A stretch of 64,000 bases of DNA, from NCBI GenBank assembly GCA_900768705.1, contig CAAGEB010000011.1, positions 76,654 through 140,653 on the forward strand, in the 5' to 3' direction. Numbering within the stretch: position 1 is the first letter of the stretch; each line of letters starts with the position of its first letter. Positions 44,302 to 52,448 of this stretch are shown here, in pieces. Below the pieces are notes generated by a model. The model was not told the origin of the DNA and did not search any database. It was given only the letters and a program-made list of their open reading frames with translations. Position numbers and translations under genes: made by a program. The DNA is from Oscillospiraceae bacterium. GTDB lineage: Bacteria > Bacillota > Clostridia > Oscillospirales > Ruminococcaceae.

Positions 44302-45545
44302 TTGTTCAACCTCATAATTCTCTCCGCCGCAAGCATAATTCCTATTTTTCCGGTGGGGAAGGTAAGTCCGCCCTGCAAATACACCGCAAAGGGTTCACGA
44401 AGAGGAGCGTCAGCGGAAAGTTCAATGGAAGCACCCATTGTAAAAGCTCCCGCCGCCATAATCACCTTGCTGTCATATCCCGGCATATCCCACGGTTCGG
44501 GAGTAACAAAGCTGTCAATCGGAGAGCCGCTCTGGATACCTTCGCAAAAAGCAACCAGCTGCTTTTCACCGCCGAGCAGCAGCGTCTCAATAATATCCGT
44601 GCGTTTTACATCGTACTTCGGGAAAGCTTCAAATCCCAGCTCTTCAAAAAACGCCGCCGCAAAAACAGCGGTTTTCAATGCGGAGCAAACCGCTTCGGGA
44701 GCGTGGTACAGACCGAGATACATTCCGCGAAGCTGATTCAATGTGCAGCCCACTTCCTTGCCTGCTCCGGGAGTTGTAAGCCGATAGCTGCAAAGCTCCA
44801 CCAGATCCCGCCTGCCGGCAATATATCCACCTGTTTCCGCAATTCCTCCGCCAAGATTTTTTATCAGACTGCCGATAATCAGATCCGCTCCCACTGCCGT
44901 GGGTTCCCGATCCTCAACCAGTTCTCCATAACAATTATCAACAATAACAATAGCATTGGGATTAACTTCCCTGACTGCGGTAATTATTTTTCCGATTGTA
45001 TCAATATCCAGCGAAGCACGGAGAGAATAACCGCGGGAACGCTGTATATAAGCAGCCTTGCAGTCTACCGCTCCTTTGCGTATGGAATTGTAATCCGGGG
45101 TTCCGTCCTCCAGAAGCTCCGCCTTTGTAAAGTTAATTCCAAAATCCTTCAAAGAACCGGTTCCTTCTCCGAAAATTGCCTCCTGAACTGTATCATAAGG
45201 CATACCCGTTGCGGAAAAGAGCATATCACCGGTTCGGAGAACACCGAAAAGAGCGGTTACAATTGCGTGGGTACCGTTAACGAAATTATGCCGCACCAGA
45301 GCGTCCTCTGCACCAAGTACTTGGGCAAAAACAGCGTCCAGCTTATCCCTGCCATCGTCGTTATATCCGTATCCGTTGGTGCCTTTCAGATGTATTTCAC
45401 TTATACGGTTATCAATAAAAGCACGCAAAACCCGCTCGGAGTTATATTGATACCCTGCGTCAAGCTCCGCAAACTTATGACTGCATTTATTCATTGCTGC
45501 GTCCGCCGCAGCGGCAACTTCCGGGCTGAATTCAAAAAAACTCAT
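44298..45545 (-). CDS. PLP-dependent methionine gamma-lyase/aluminium-resistance family protein
   Basis: A 415-residue fold-type I PLP enzyme of the Met_gamma_lyase (YnbB, 'aluminium resistance') family. HLKGTNGYGYNDDGRDKLDAVF, the glycine-rich FVNGTHAIVTALFGVLRTGD, VIVDNCYGELVE and the PLP-lysine region GSLIKNLGGGIAETGGYIAG are visible. The reaction is not firmly known. ATG 45545 is eight bases after AGAGGG; the frame continues upstream without a good start. Coupled to the CrtO-like gene. Confidence 0.9.
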   Translation of the reverse strand: MSFFEFSPEVAAAADAAMNKCSHKFAELDAGYQYNSERVLRAFIDNRISEIHLKGTNGYGYNDDGRDKLDAVFAQVLGAEDALVRHNFVNGTHAIVTALFGVLRTGDMLFSATGMPYDTVQEAIFGEGTGSLKDFGINFTKAELLEDGTPDYNSIRKGAVDCKAAYIQRSRGYSLRASLDIDTIGKIITAVREVNPNAIVIVDNCYGELVEDREPTAVGADLIIGSLIKNLGGGIAETGGYIAGRRDLVELCSYRLTTPGAGKEVGCTLNQLRGMYLGLYHAPEAVCSALKTAVFAAAFFEELGFEAFPKYDVKRTDIIETLLLGGEKQLVAFCEGIQSGSPIDSFVTPEPWDMPGYDSKVIMAAGAFTMGASIELSADAPLREPFAVYLQGGLTFPTGKIGIMLAAERIMRLNK

Positions 45546-45584
45546 TTTCTTATCCCTCTCATAATAATCAAACATACACATTTT

Positions 45585-45613
45585 ATTATAACTTTTTTTG
45601 CCTGTCTTGTCAA
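45585..45613 (-). promoter_or_regulatory. Promoter of the PLP-enzyme operon
   Basis: TTGACA, 17 bases, TATAAT on the minus strand. Confidence 0.82.
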
Positions 45614-45641
45614 GTGCCGCCTCGTATATTATTCTACGACG

Positions 45642-45670
45642 GCATAAACCACATTTCTGTCACATAATAT
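45642..45670 (+). promoter_or_regulatory. Candidate sigma-E promoter of spoIIID
   Basis: GCATAAA, 14 bases, CATAATAT. Compared with the mother-cell sigma-E pattern (ATATT-type -35, CATACAnT -10, spacing 13-15) it matches partly. spoIIID is sigma-E controlled in Bacillus, which supports it. Confidence 0.4.
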
Positions 45671-45724
45671 GTACAGTACACAGCCGAAGAAAATCGACTG
45701 CAATCTGCCATAGGGGGTATTTCA

Positions 45725-45997
45725 TTGAAGCAGTACAGCGAAAGTAAAGAAGAAAGATGCGTAATCCTCGGAAAATACATAGTTGAAAACAACGCAACCG
45801 TCAGAAGTACCGCAAAGCAGTTCGGAATAAGCAAAAGTACCGTACATCAGGATATAACCGTAAAACTGGAGAAAACGAACAAGCCTCTGTTTGAAAAGGT
45901 AAAAGCGGTATTGGACAAAAATAAACAGGAACGACATATCCGGGGCGGAGAAGCTACCAGACGCAAATACAGCGAGCTGAAAGCCGCCCACAATTAA
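45725..45997 (+). CDS. spoIIID: Stage III sporulation transcriptional regulator SpoIIID
   Basis: A 90-residue helix-turn-helix factor that adjusts sigma-E-dependent transcription in the mother cell. Diagnostic features: ERCVILGKYIVENNATVRSTAKQFGISKSTVHQDIT (HTH at residues 25-48), then RHIRGGEATRRKY. Start is TTG 45725 after AGGGGG. It is alone on the plus strand between minus-strand operons, and shows that the organism belongs to an endospore-forming lineage. Confidence 0.95.
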   Translation: MKQYSESKEERCVILGKYIVENNATVRSTAKQFGISKSTVHQDITVKLEKTNKPLFEKVKAVLDKNKQERHIRGGEATRRKYSELKAAHN

Positions 45998-45999
45998 GA

Positions 46000-46034
46000 A
46001 AATATAAAATGCGGCTCCCGAATCGGAAGCCGCA
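46000..46034. terminator. Hairpin terminator between spoIIID and tsf
   Basis: TGCGGCT...AGCCGCA with inner CCG/CGG pairing. The minus-strand tail TTTTATATTTT is better than the plus-strand one, so it mainly ends rpsB-tsf and may also serve spoIIID. Confidence 0.75.
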
Positions 46035-46055
46035 AAGCTTTATTAAGAAATCTGA

Positions 46056-46961
46056 TTACTTAACAAGAGAAGCAACTTCAGCAGCGAAATCGTCCTGCTT
46101 CTTCTCAATGCCTTCACCGCGCTCATAGCGTACGAACTGCTCAACCTTAATTGTGCAGCCCTGAGCCTTTGCAACGGAATCAATATACTTGCCAACGCTC
46201 ATTGTGTCGTCCTTGAAGTACTTCTGCTCGGTAAGGCATACTTCCTCGTAGAACTTGCGGAGTCTGCCCTCTACAATCTTCTCAGCAACATTAGCGGGCT
46301 TGCCTTCCTGCTCAACCAGCTTGGTCTGAACTTCCTTTTCATTTGCAAGAACATCTGCGGGAACGGAAGCCTTGTCGATATACTGAGCATTAAGAGCAGT
46401 AATCTGAAGCGCAACATTCTTTGCGCAGGCAAGAACCTCAGCGTCGTCAGCCTTATCTGTGGAAATCTTTACCATAGTGCCGATTCTGCCGCCATCGTGC
46501 ATATAGGGAATAAGAGTACCCTCCAGCTTGGTGAAGCGACGAATCTTGATATTCTCACCAATAGTTGCAATGCTGTTGGTAAGGTATGCGGAGACAGTCT
46601 CGTTTGTACCGGAAACGGTGCAGGAATCAAGAGCCTCAACATCAGCAACATCATTGTCAAGAATTGTATCGGTAATGGTTTCAACCAGTGCAAGGAACTT
46701 ATCGGACTTTGCGCAGAAGTCGGTTTCGCAGTTGATTTCAACAACAACGCCGATATTACCCTTGGTCTTAGTCTTTACAACACCCTCTGCTGCAATTCTG
46801 CCCGCCTTCTTGGCAGCCTTTGCAAGACCCTTCTCACGAAGAATCTTTACAGCCTCGTCACGATTGCCGTCAGCCTCAACCAGCGCTCTCTTGCAGTCCA
46901 TCATACCGCAGCCGGTCATATCACGCAGCTCTTTAACATCCTGTGCAGTTACATTTGCCAT
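46056..46961 (-). CDS. tsf: Elongation factor Ts
   Basis: A 301-residue nucleotide exchange factor for EF-Tu. The UBA-like N-terminus VKELRDMTGCGMMDCKRALVEADGNRDEAVKILREKG and EINCETDFCAKSDKF are clear; the rest contains two dimerisation-type domains. Its place after rpsB is universal. Confidence 0.97.
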   Translation of the reverse strand: MANVTAQDVKELRDMTGCGMMDCKRALVEADGNRDEAVKILREKGLAKAAKKAGRIAAEGVVKTKTKGNIGVVVEINCETDFCAKSDKFLALVETITDTILDNDVADVEALDSCTVSGTNETVSAYLTNSIATIGENIKIRRFTKLEGTLIPYMHDGGRIGTMVKISTDKADDAEVLACAKNVALQITALNAQYIDKASVPADVLANEKEVQTKLVEQEGKPANVAEKIVEGRLRKFYEEVCLTEQKYFKDDTMSVGKYIDSVAKAQGCTIKVEQFVRYERGEGIEKKQDDFAAEVASLVK

Positions 46962-47000
46962 TGTTATTTCTCCTTTTATAAATCGCAGAAATGCGTTGAA

Positions 47001-47723
47001 TTATTCTTCCTCGGTCTTAACTTCCTCAGCAGCGTCAGCTGTTCCCTGTCTGCCGGAAATAATTGCGTCTGCCATAGCACCCGCAATCAGCTTAACGGCA
47101 CGGATAGCGTCATCATTGCCGGGAATTACATAGTCGATTTCATCGGGGTCGCAGTTGGTATCAACAATTGCAACAACGGGGATACCGAGCTTTCTTGCCT
47201 CTGCAACGGCGATCTTCTCCTTGCGGGGATCAACAACGAACAGAGCAGCGGGAAGCTTCTTCATGTTCTTGATGCCGCCCATAAACTTTTCCAGCTTTTC
47301 GATTTCAAGGTTAAGCTTGATAACTTCCTTCTTGGGAAGCAGATCGAAAGTGCCGTCTGTTTCCATAGTGTGAAGCTGCTCAAGACGAGCAATTCTTCTC
47401 TGGATGGTCTTGAAGTTGGTCATCATACCGCCCAGCCATCTTGCGTTTACATAGTGTGCGCCTGCACGAACTGCCTCTTCCTTTACGGAATCAGCCGCCT
47501 GCTTCTTTGTTCCGACAAAAAGGATCTCGCCGCCGTTTGCAGCTGTCTCGTGAACAAAGTTATAAGCCTCGTCCAGCTTCTTTACTGTCTTCTGAAGGTC
47601 GATGATGTAAATACCGTTTCTCTCGGTAAAAATATAGGGTGCCATCTTCGGATTCCATCTCTTAGTGAGGTGTCCGAAGTGAACGCCTGCCTCCAGAAGC
47701 TGCTTCATTGATACTACTGCCAT
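47001..47723 (-). CDS. rpsB: 30S ribosomal protein S2
   Basis: A 240-residue S2 protein: [57 protein letters not shown] and [30 protein letters not shown]. It is required for late 30S assembly. A structured leader (hairpin 47758-47799) precedes the gene. The ATG has GGAGG upstream. Confidence 0.97.
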   Translation of the reverse strand: MAVVSMKQLLEAGVHFGHLTKRWNPKMAPYIFTERNGIYIIDLQKTVKKLDEAYNFVHETAANGGEILFVGTKKQAADSVKEEAVRAGAHYVNARWLGGMMTNFKTIQRRIARLEQLHTMETDGTFDLLPKKEVIKLNLEIEKLEKFMGGIKNMKKLPAALFVVDPRKEKIAVAEARKLGIPVVAIVDTNCDPDEIDYVIPGNDDAIRAVKLIAGAMADAIISGRQGTADAAEEVKTEEE

Positions 47724-47757
47724 TTCTTTTTCCTCCGTAATATGGTTTATTTTCCTC

Positions 47758-47799
47758 CACGCAGTTACGCCCTTCGGCGAACCAGGAAGGTTCTGCGTG
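47758..47799 (-). promoter_or_regulatory. Hairpin in the rpsB leader
   Basis: CACGCAG/CTGCGTG outer stem (7 bp) enclosing a second helix from CCTGG/CCTTC-type segments around GGTTCGCCGAAGG. It lies in the roughly 110-base untranslated leader of rpsB and could be an S2 autoregulation site; that is inference. Confidence 0.45.
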
Positions 47800-47844
47800 T
47801 GTGTATTTGTCGGGAAATCCTTTCTCCGACATAACTACCTTTTT

Positions 47845-47873
47845 ATTTTACCACAATTCCCACAATTTATCAA
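47845..47873 (-). promoter_or_regulatory. Promoter of rpsB-tsf
   Basis: TTGATA, 17 bases, TAAAAT on the minus strand. Confidence 0.75.
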
Positions 47874-47888
47874 GTATTTTTTATTCGT

Positions 47889-48179
47889 CTATTTGAACAA
47901 ATTTCCGTGTTCTTTTCCTCGTCTTTTAGGTGAATTAGTCAAATGTTCGCAGGATACCAGAATAGTATCCTCTCCAATTACCTCAATTTCATTCCATTTT
48001 ATGAATAAATCCTCTTCTCTTCCGAACAGTCCGAAAAACTTTGCTCTGCCGAAAATAATCAATCGGCAGATTTTTGCAGTACAGCTGTCAAATTCGATAT
48101 CATCGGGAAAACCCAGTCTTGCGCCGTTTCTGACATTTATAACTTCCTTGCATCGCAAATCGTTAAAACTGTAAACCAT
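47889..48179 (-). CDS. YlmC/YmxH family PRC-barrel sporulation protein
   Basis: A 96-residue protein with a PRC-barrel beta fold: SFNDLRCKEVINVRNGARLGFPDDIEFD and CRLIIFGRAKFFGLFGREEDLFIKWNEIEVIGEDTILV. This family (YlmC/YmxH) is widespread in spore formers and listed as sporulation-associated, with no known activity. The basic tail is not conserved. ATG 48179 follows AGGTG. Confidence 0.9.
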   Translation of the reverse strand: MVYSFNDLRCKEVINVRNGARLGFPDDIEFDSCTAKICRLIIFGRAKFFGLFGREEDLFIKWNEIEVIGEDTILVSCEHLTNSPKRRGKEHGNLFK

Positions 48180-48242
48180 AGGAACACCTACCAGAAGATA
48201 AATCGTTCTTTTTCAGCGCACCGAATTACAATTCCGGTTTGG

Positions 48243-48271
48243 TTGTACGGTGCTGCTATAAATAATAGTAT
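48243..48271 (+). promoter_or_regulatory. Promoter candidate for plus-strand ncRNA
   Basis: TTGTAC, 17 bases, TAGTAT. No coding gene lies downstream on the plus strand. Confidence 0.5.
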
Positions 48272-48277
48272 GCAGGT

Positions 48278-48420
48278 TTTTCCCGAACTAGAAGAACGGA
48301 TTAAATCGATCCGGCATAAAATAAGCAAGGGTAATTCAGCCGCAGAAAGCAAAAGCTCACAGCCGTACCGATGGTGACTATTTGTCCTTGAAAAGCCAAA
48401 GGCGCAGGCGGCTGTTTTTT
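48278..48420 (+). ncRNA. Unassigned structured RNA, about 145 nt, plus strand
   Basis: Starts after the promoter at 48243-48271. A 5' hairpin CGGAT/ATCCG comes first; then a junction closed by CAGCCGC (48337-48343) and GCGGCTG (48408-48414), ending in TTTTTT at 48415-48420, a Rho-independent terminator. Inside the junction are TCAC/GTGA around CCGTACCGAT and CCTT/AAGG around GAAAAGCCA. No open frame with a ribosome site exists. The 3' CCTTGAA segment recalls 6S RNA, but I cannot assign a family. Confidence 0.5.
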
Positions 48421-48426
48421 ATACCC

Positions 48427-48606
48427 AAAAGCGGGCTGCTTGTAAAGCAGCCCGCACCGGCTTGTTTAAAGGGTCATTTCTTAGGCTGGCGAGAAGCCCT
48501 CAGATGCTAGGAACCCGCATAACGGCTAGGCTTTGTGCCTGCCGTTATGTGCGGTGACGCCGCAGATGAGGGTTTATCGACAGACTGAAGCAGTCCGCAA
48601 TCCTTA
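48427..48606 (-). ncRNA. Unassigned structured RNA, about 180 nt, minus strand
   Basis: Convergent with the plus-strand RNA. From 48606 it holds a small hairpin (GACTG/CAGTC), then a long rod closed by CCCTCA/TGAGGG with a symmetric 12x12 internal bubble and an apical stem CATAACGGC/GCCGTTATG, and ends in a perfect 11-bp terminator (48431-48441 with 48445-48455) followed by TTTT. The 5' segment GCGGACTGCTT can also pair with the terminator's 3' arm (one mismatch). A TATAAT lies near 48620 with no clear -35. Size and large bubble fit a 6S-like RNA; this is a guess. Confidence 0.5.
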
Positions 48607-48609
48607 TCA

Positions 48610-49083
48610 TCAATTATAATAATAAAACCCCGATACATCTTTGATTGCCGACAGTGTGGCAAGTCCTCCGCAGACGCAAACGCCAATCATAATCAGCAGT
48701 GACACTCCCAATATAATAGCCTGTACTATCAGCATTGCACGGCAATAATTCTTCTTTGGCTGGGGAGTATCTCCGAAGCCCCATACAAACAGCAGAACAA
48801 GGCTGACTATACCGAGACAGCTGGTAAGAAGAATCGTTCCGACCCACTGACCCAGCGTCATTTCTTCGGTATATTCCCCATTCCCTGTCTGAGGATATAT
48901 AGGCTGCTGAACCGGACCGCTTCCGCTGTAAGTAGAATCCACAGGAGCAGGTGCAACAGGCATGGAAGGCTGTACATCTTCCTTGCTGAGATTGACAGCA
49001 CCGGGAAGCTCTGCTCCGCAATTCGGACAGAATTTTCCGTCACCGCTAACAAGAGTTCCGCATTTGTCACAGAATTTTTCCAT
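48610..49083 (-). CDS. Zinc-ribbon membrane protein
   Basis: A 157-residue protein: an N-terminal zinc ribbon (CDKCGTLVSGDGKFCPNCG), a Pro/Ser/Gly-rich linker to about residue 75, then two membrane helices (VGTILLTSCLGIVSLVLLFVWGF and AMLIVQAIILGVSLLIMIGVCVC). This layout is common in Clostridia; the function is unknown. The last residues end in FYYYN. A strong promoter with an inverted repeat over its -10 box controls it. Confidence 0.8.
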   Translation of the reverse strand: MEKFCDKCGTLVSGDGKFCPNCGAELPGAVNLSKEDVQPSMPVAPAPVDSTYSGSGPVQQPIYPQTGNGEYTEEMTLGQWVGTILLTSCLGIVSLVLLFVWGFGDTPQPKKNYCRAMLIVQAIILGVSLLIMIGVCVCGGLATLSAIKDVSGFYYYN

Positions 49084-49184
49084 ATTAACCTCCGAAAAAA
49101 TTAAAAAAATACCAACTTATGGTATAATTCGCCGATATGCACGGAGTTCGCCGAAGGCGAACGGATGTGCAAGGCATTTTGATC

Positions 49185-49211
49185 TATAATAAACGCTCTG
49201 CGTTTATTATA
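49185..49211. repeat. 12-bp inverted repeat over the -10 box of the zinc-ribbon gene
   Basis: TATAATAAACGC-TCT-GCGTTTATTATA, perfect 12-bp arms. It starts at the -10 element and runs past the transcription start. A second hairpin, GTTCGCC-GAA-GGCGAAC inside GCAC/GTGC, lies at 49140-49170. Together they could be an operator region or a small mobile-type repeat. Confidence 0.6.
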
Positions 49212-49234
49212 CCACAATAAATATGTAATGTCAA
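49206..49234 (-). promoter_or_regulatory. Promoter of the zinc-ribbon gene
   Basis: Perfect TTGACA, 17 bases, TATAAT on the minus strand; the leader is about 115 bases long. Confidence 0.8.
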
Positions 49235-49249
49235 GTCGTAAACCGAAAT

Positions 49250-49672
49250 CTATCCGGTTATCCACTGGCTCATTCCTGCTCCCCAGACCTCATTCGGGCG
49301 TTCACGGAAACCGAACCGCTTATAGAAAGGCTCCTTGCCGATTGCGGACATCAGATACAGAACAATTGTCTCACCCGGTTCCAGCGTGCTTTTCATAAAA
49401 TTCACGGTTCTGTTCATCATTTCCGTTCCGATACCCTGATACTGATACTCGGGAATAACAATCACATCCGTAATAAAATTTGCATAGCTTCCGTCGGACA
49501 GTACCCGTATCATTCCCACCGCCTTATCTCCGTCCCGCACCGTTGTGATATGAAAGGCGTTATTCAGGGCGTTGCTTGCTATCCTGTCGGACAGCACCAT
49601 AAAATTCACCGCACGACGCATTTCCTTGTATTCTTCCAGAGTGGGGGCTTCATCGATATACCGTATTGCCAT
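49250..49672 (-). CDS. GNAT family N-acetyltransferase
   Basis: A 140-residue acetyl-CoA-dependent acetyltransferase. Motif A is seen as ITDVIVIPEYQYQGIGTEMMNR (residues 72-93), and motif B as LYLMSAIGKEPFYKRFGFRERP. The substrate is unknown. The ATG is preceded by AGGAGCG. It is the next minus-strand gene downstream of ftsH, from which a hairpin separates it. Confidence 0.88.
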   Translation of the reverse strand: MAIRYIDEAPTLEEYKEMRRAVNFMVLSDRIASNALNNAFHITTVRDGDKAVGMIRVLSDGSYANFITDVIVIPEYQYQGIGTEMMNRTVNFMKSTLEPGETIVLYLMSAIGKEPFYKRFGFRERPNEVWGAGMSQWITG

Positions 49673-49693
49673 AAATTACGCTCCTAAAACTCT

Positions 49694-49715
49694 ATCCCGC
49701 CATGGTCGGCGGGAT
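49694..49715 (-). terminator. Hairpin after ftsH
   Basis: ATCCCGCC/GGCGGGAT, 8-bp perfect arms, then AGAGTTTT on the minus strand. A likely partial terminator between ftsH and the GNAT gene. Confidence 0.55.
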
Positions 49716-49762
49716 GGATTATTATGCCATATTTGCCACAGAACTAATCATCTGCACGAAAA

Positions 49763-51739
49763 TCATTCGGTTTCTCCGTTTTCCGAATCTCCGGTTTCCT
49801 GCTTCTGCGCTTCGGTCTCTTCAATTCCCTTTTTCTCAAAATCCACGGTATCACCGTCAACAGTGATCTCTCCTGCCATCAGCTTGTAGAAATCGGGACC
49901 GTCAATCTTTTCGTGCTTCATAAGGTACTGTGCGCACCGCTCCAGCAAATCGCCGTGAACGGTGAGAATATCCTTGGCTTTTTCATAGCCTGTTTCAATA
50001 AGCTCACGAATTTCCGCATCAATCTCGCTGGCAACATTTTCGGAGTAGTTTCTTCCCTGAGAATAATCTCTGCCAAGAAATACCTCGTGATTTTCACTGC
50101 CGTAGAGAATAGGACCCAGCTTTTCGGAGAAGCCGTAACGCATTACCATATCTCTTGCAACGCCGGTTGCCCGCTCAATATCGTTGGAAGCGCCTGTGGA
50201 AATATCATCAAGTATCAGCTTTTCCGCTGCCCGTCCGCCAAGCAGAACAACAATTTCCTCCTCCATATAAGTTTTGGAAACAAAGCTTCTGTCCTTTTCG
50301 GGGAGATGCATTGTAAATCCGCCTGCCATACCTCTCGGTACAATGGAAACCTGATGAACCTTATCCTGAGAGGGTGAGAAATAGGTGGTAATAGCGTGAC
50401 CTGCTTCGTGATAAGCCGTCAGCTTCTTGTCATCTTCGGAAATAACACGGGATTTCTTTTCGGGACCTGCCACAACCTTGATAGTTGCTTCCTCAATGTC
50501 CTGCTTTGTAATAGCTTTCCTATTATAACGAGCTGCCAGAAGAGCTGCCTCGTTTACAAGGTTTTCCAGATCTGCACCCGTAAAGCCTGCAGTAGTTGCC
50601 GCAATGGTCTTGAGATCCACATCGGGACCCACATTTTTGTTTCTTGTATGAACCTTGAGAATTTCTTCTCTTCCCTTGATGTCAGGGTAGCTTACAACGA
50701 CCTGTCTGTCAAAGCGTCCCGGACGGAGCAATGCGGGATCAAGGATATCACGGCGGTTGGTTGCCGCCATAACTATAATGTTCTCATTTTCGGTAAAGCC
50801 GTCCATTTCAACCAGAAGCTGGTTCAATGTCTGCTCACGCTCATCGTGTCCGCCGCCCAGACCTGCGCCGCGCTGGCGTCCGACAGCATCGATTTCGTCA
50901 ATGAAGATAATGGAAGGTGTATGCTTCTTCGCCTGATCAAACAGATCACGAACTCTGGACGCACCCACGCCCACATACATTTCCACAAAGTCGGAACCGG
51001 AAATAGAGAAAAAAGGAGCGTCAGCTTCTCCGGCAACCGCCTTTGCAAGCAAAGTTTTACCGGTTCCGGGAGGTCCTACAAGCAACACGCCCTTAGGAAC
51101 TCTTGCACCGATATCACGGTACTTGCCGGGGTTTTTCAGGTAATCGACGATTTCCACCAGCTCCTGTTTCTCTTCATCCGCACCGGCAACATCCTCAAAA
51201 GTAACCTTCTTTCCGGTCTGCTGGCGAATGTTGGCACGGGAAAAGGAATTCATCTTACCGCCGCCGGTGGTCTGACGGAAAATCACCACGGTGAAAACCA
51301 CCATAATCAGCACCAGAAACAGATAAGGCAGGAAATTAAGCCAGAAGGAATTGTCGGAAATCGGGATATAATTTTCAACCAGATGCTTATCGGGATTGGC
51401 TTCATTATATCTCAGACGATAATTGGCAATCTTTCCGTCCTTTGTGTAGCCGCTGTTAATGTCATTGATAAAAATATTGACATTCGGAACGGTGTAGGTT
51501 TTCATATTCTGATTATTGCCCTCTTCGCCCTTGAGATAATACTTGAGCGAACCACTGCCCAGATCAAGCTCATACGCTGATACATTCAGATTATCAAACT
51601 CGGCAATAACATCGGAATAGGATTTTGCAGACTGCTGAGAACTTCTCCCTGCCAGATTTAATACCCAGACCACGCCGAATATCAGCAAAATAATAATCAG
51701 AAAATAAATAATAACACCTTGAAGTTTATTCTTCTTCAT
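49763..51739 (-). CDS. ftsH: ATP-dependent zinc metalloprotease FtsH
   Basis: A 658-residue membrane-bound AAA protease for damaged membrane and regulatory proteins. N-terminal helix, outside domain of about 90 residues, second helix ([21 protein letters not shown]), AAA domain with Walker [19 protein letters not shown], Walker [21 protein letters not shown], then the zinc site HEAGH (about residue 424). A Glu-rich tail follows. It is preceded by hpt, as in tilS-hpt-ftsH clusters. Confidence 0.97.
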   Translation of the reverse strand: MKKNKLQGVIIYFLIIILLIFGVVWVLNLAGRSSQQSAKSYSDVIAEFDNLNVSAYELDLGSGSLKYYLKGEEGNNQNMKTYTVPNVNIFINDINSGYTKDGKIANYRLRYNEANPDKHLVENYIPISDNSFWLNFLPYLFLVLIMVVFTVVIFRQTTGGGKMNSFSRANIRQQTGKKVTFEDVAGADEEKQELVEIVDYLKNPGKYRDIGARVPKGVLLVGPPGTGKTLLAKAVAGEADAPFFSISGSDFVEMYVGVGASRVRDLFDQAKKHTPSIIFIDEIDAVGRQRGAGLGGGHDEREQTLNQLLVEMDGFTENENIIVMAATNRRDILDPALLRPGRFDRQVVVSYPDIKGREEILKVHTRNKNVGPDVDLKTIAATTAGFTGADLENLVNEAALLAARYNRKAITKQDIEEATIKVVAGPEKKSRVISEDDKKLTAYHEAGHAITTYFSPSQDKVHQVSIVPRGMAGGFTMHLPEKDRSFVSKTYMEEEIVVLLGGRAAEKLILDDISTGASNDIERATGVARDMVMRYGFSEKLGPILYGSENHEVFLGRDYSQGRNYSENVASEIDAEIRELIETGYEKAKDILTVHGDLLERCAQYLMKHEKIDGPDFYKLMAGEITVDGDTVDFEKKGIEETEAQKQETGDSENGETE

Positions 51740-51794
51740 CTAAACCGCCTTTCCGGAATAACCGTTTTTTATATATCAGCGTATGTATATTACA

Positions 51795-52325
51795 CTACGC
51801 TTTTAACACACCTATATACGGAAGATTACGGTAATCCTGATTGTAGTCAAGTCCATAACCCACCACAAACAAATCATCGACAACAAATCCCGTATAATCC
51901 GCCGTAAAGCCTTTAACCTCACGCCTGCATTCCTTATCGAGAAGTACCGCAATTCTGATAGAAGCAGGCTCCTGCTCGAGAAAATCCTTCTTTAGCCGGC
52001 TGAGAGTATGACCGGTGTCGAGAATATCCTCGACGATAACCACATCCCTGCCCCGAACATCGGGAAGCTTGCTCAAATCACGGACAACAACGCCTGTGGA
52101 GTTTTTACCGCAATAGCTGGAAACCGAAAAGAAATCAATCTGAAGCGGACATTCCACCTGCCTTATCAAATCGCCAAAAAAAACGCAGGCACCTTTCAGC
52201 ACACAGATAAAAAGCGGATTTTTTCCGTCATAATCCCGTGTAAGCTCCGCGCCAAGGCATTTCACCCGTTGGGCAATTTGCTCCCCGGAATACAGTATTC
52301 TGTCAACTTCCTTCGGAAGATACAT
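51795..52325 (-). CDS. hpt: Hypoxanthine phosphoribosyltransferase
   Basis: A 176-residue purine-salvage enzyme that makes IMP/GMP from hypoxanthine or guanine and PRPP. It has the PRPP motif VVIVEDILDTGHTLSRL (residues 93-109), LKGACVFFGDL and the YCGKNSTG flexible loop. ATG 52325 follows GGAGG at seven bases; the open frame starts seven codons earlier. It lies between tilS and ftsH. Confidence 0.95.
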   Translation of the reverse strand: MYLPKEVDRILYSGEQIAQRVKCLGAELTRDYDGKNPLFICVLKGACVFFGDLIRQVECPLQIDFFSVSSYCGKNSTGVVVRDLSKLPDVRGRDVVIVEDILDTGHTLSRLKKDFLEQEPASIRIAVLLDKECRREVKGFTADYTGFVVDDLFVVGYGLDYNQDYRNLPYIGVLKA

Positions 52326-52348
52326 AGCCGTTCCTCCACATAACACAT

Positions 52349-52377
52349 ATTATATCACATAATTTCCGAAAATGCAA
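52349..52377 (-). promoter_or_regulatory. Promoter of hpt (and possibly ftsH)
   Basis: TTGCAT, 17 bases, TATAAT on the minus strand. Confidence 0.65.
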
Positions 52378-52448
52378 ATACCTTTCGTGAATTTCTTATG
52401 AAATTTTTATAAAAGCATTGTATAAAAACACAATATCGGGAATTACTA

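Noticed and set aside
46497..47711. Plus-strand 404-codon open frame
   Set aside because: Lies antisense to tsf and rpsB, whose products are unmistakable; a codon-bias shadow. The same holds for the 394-codon frame opposite ftsH (50396-51580) and the 452-codon frame at 44289-45647.
48427..48606. SRP RNA, tmRNA or RNase P RNA
   Set aside because: None of their conserved cores is present (no GGAAGCAGCC, no tRNA-like ends, no GAGGAAAGTCC).
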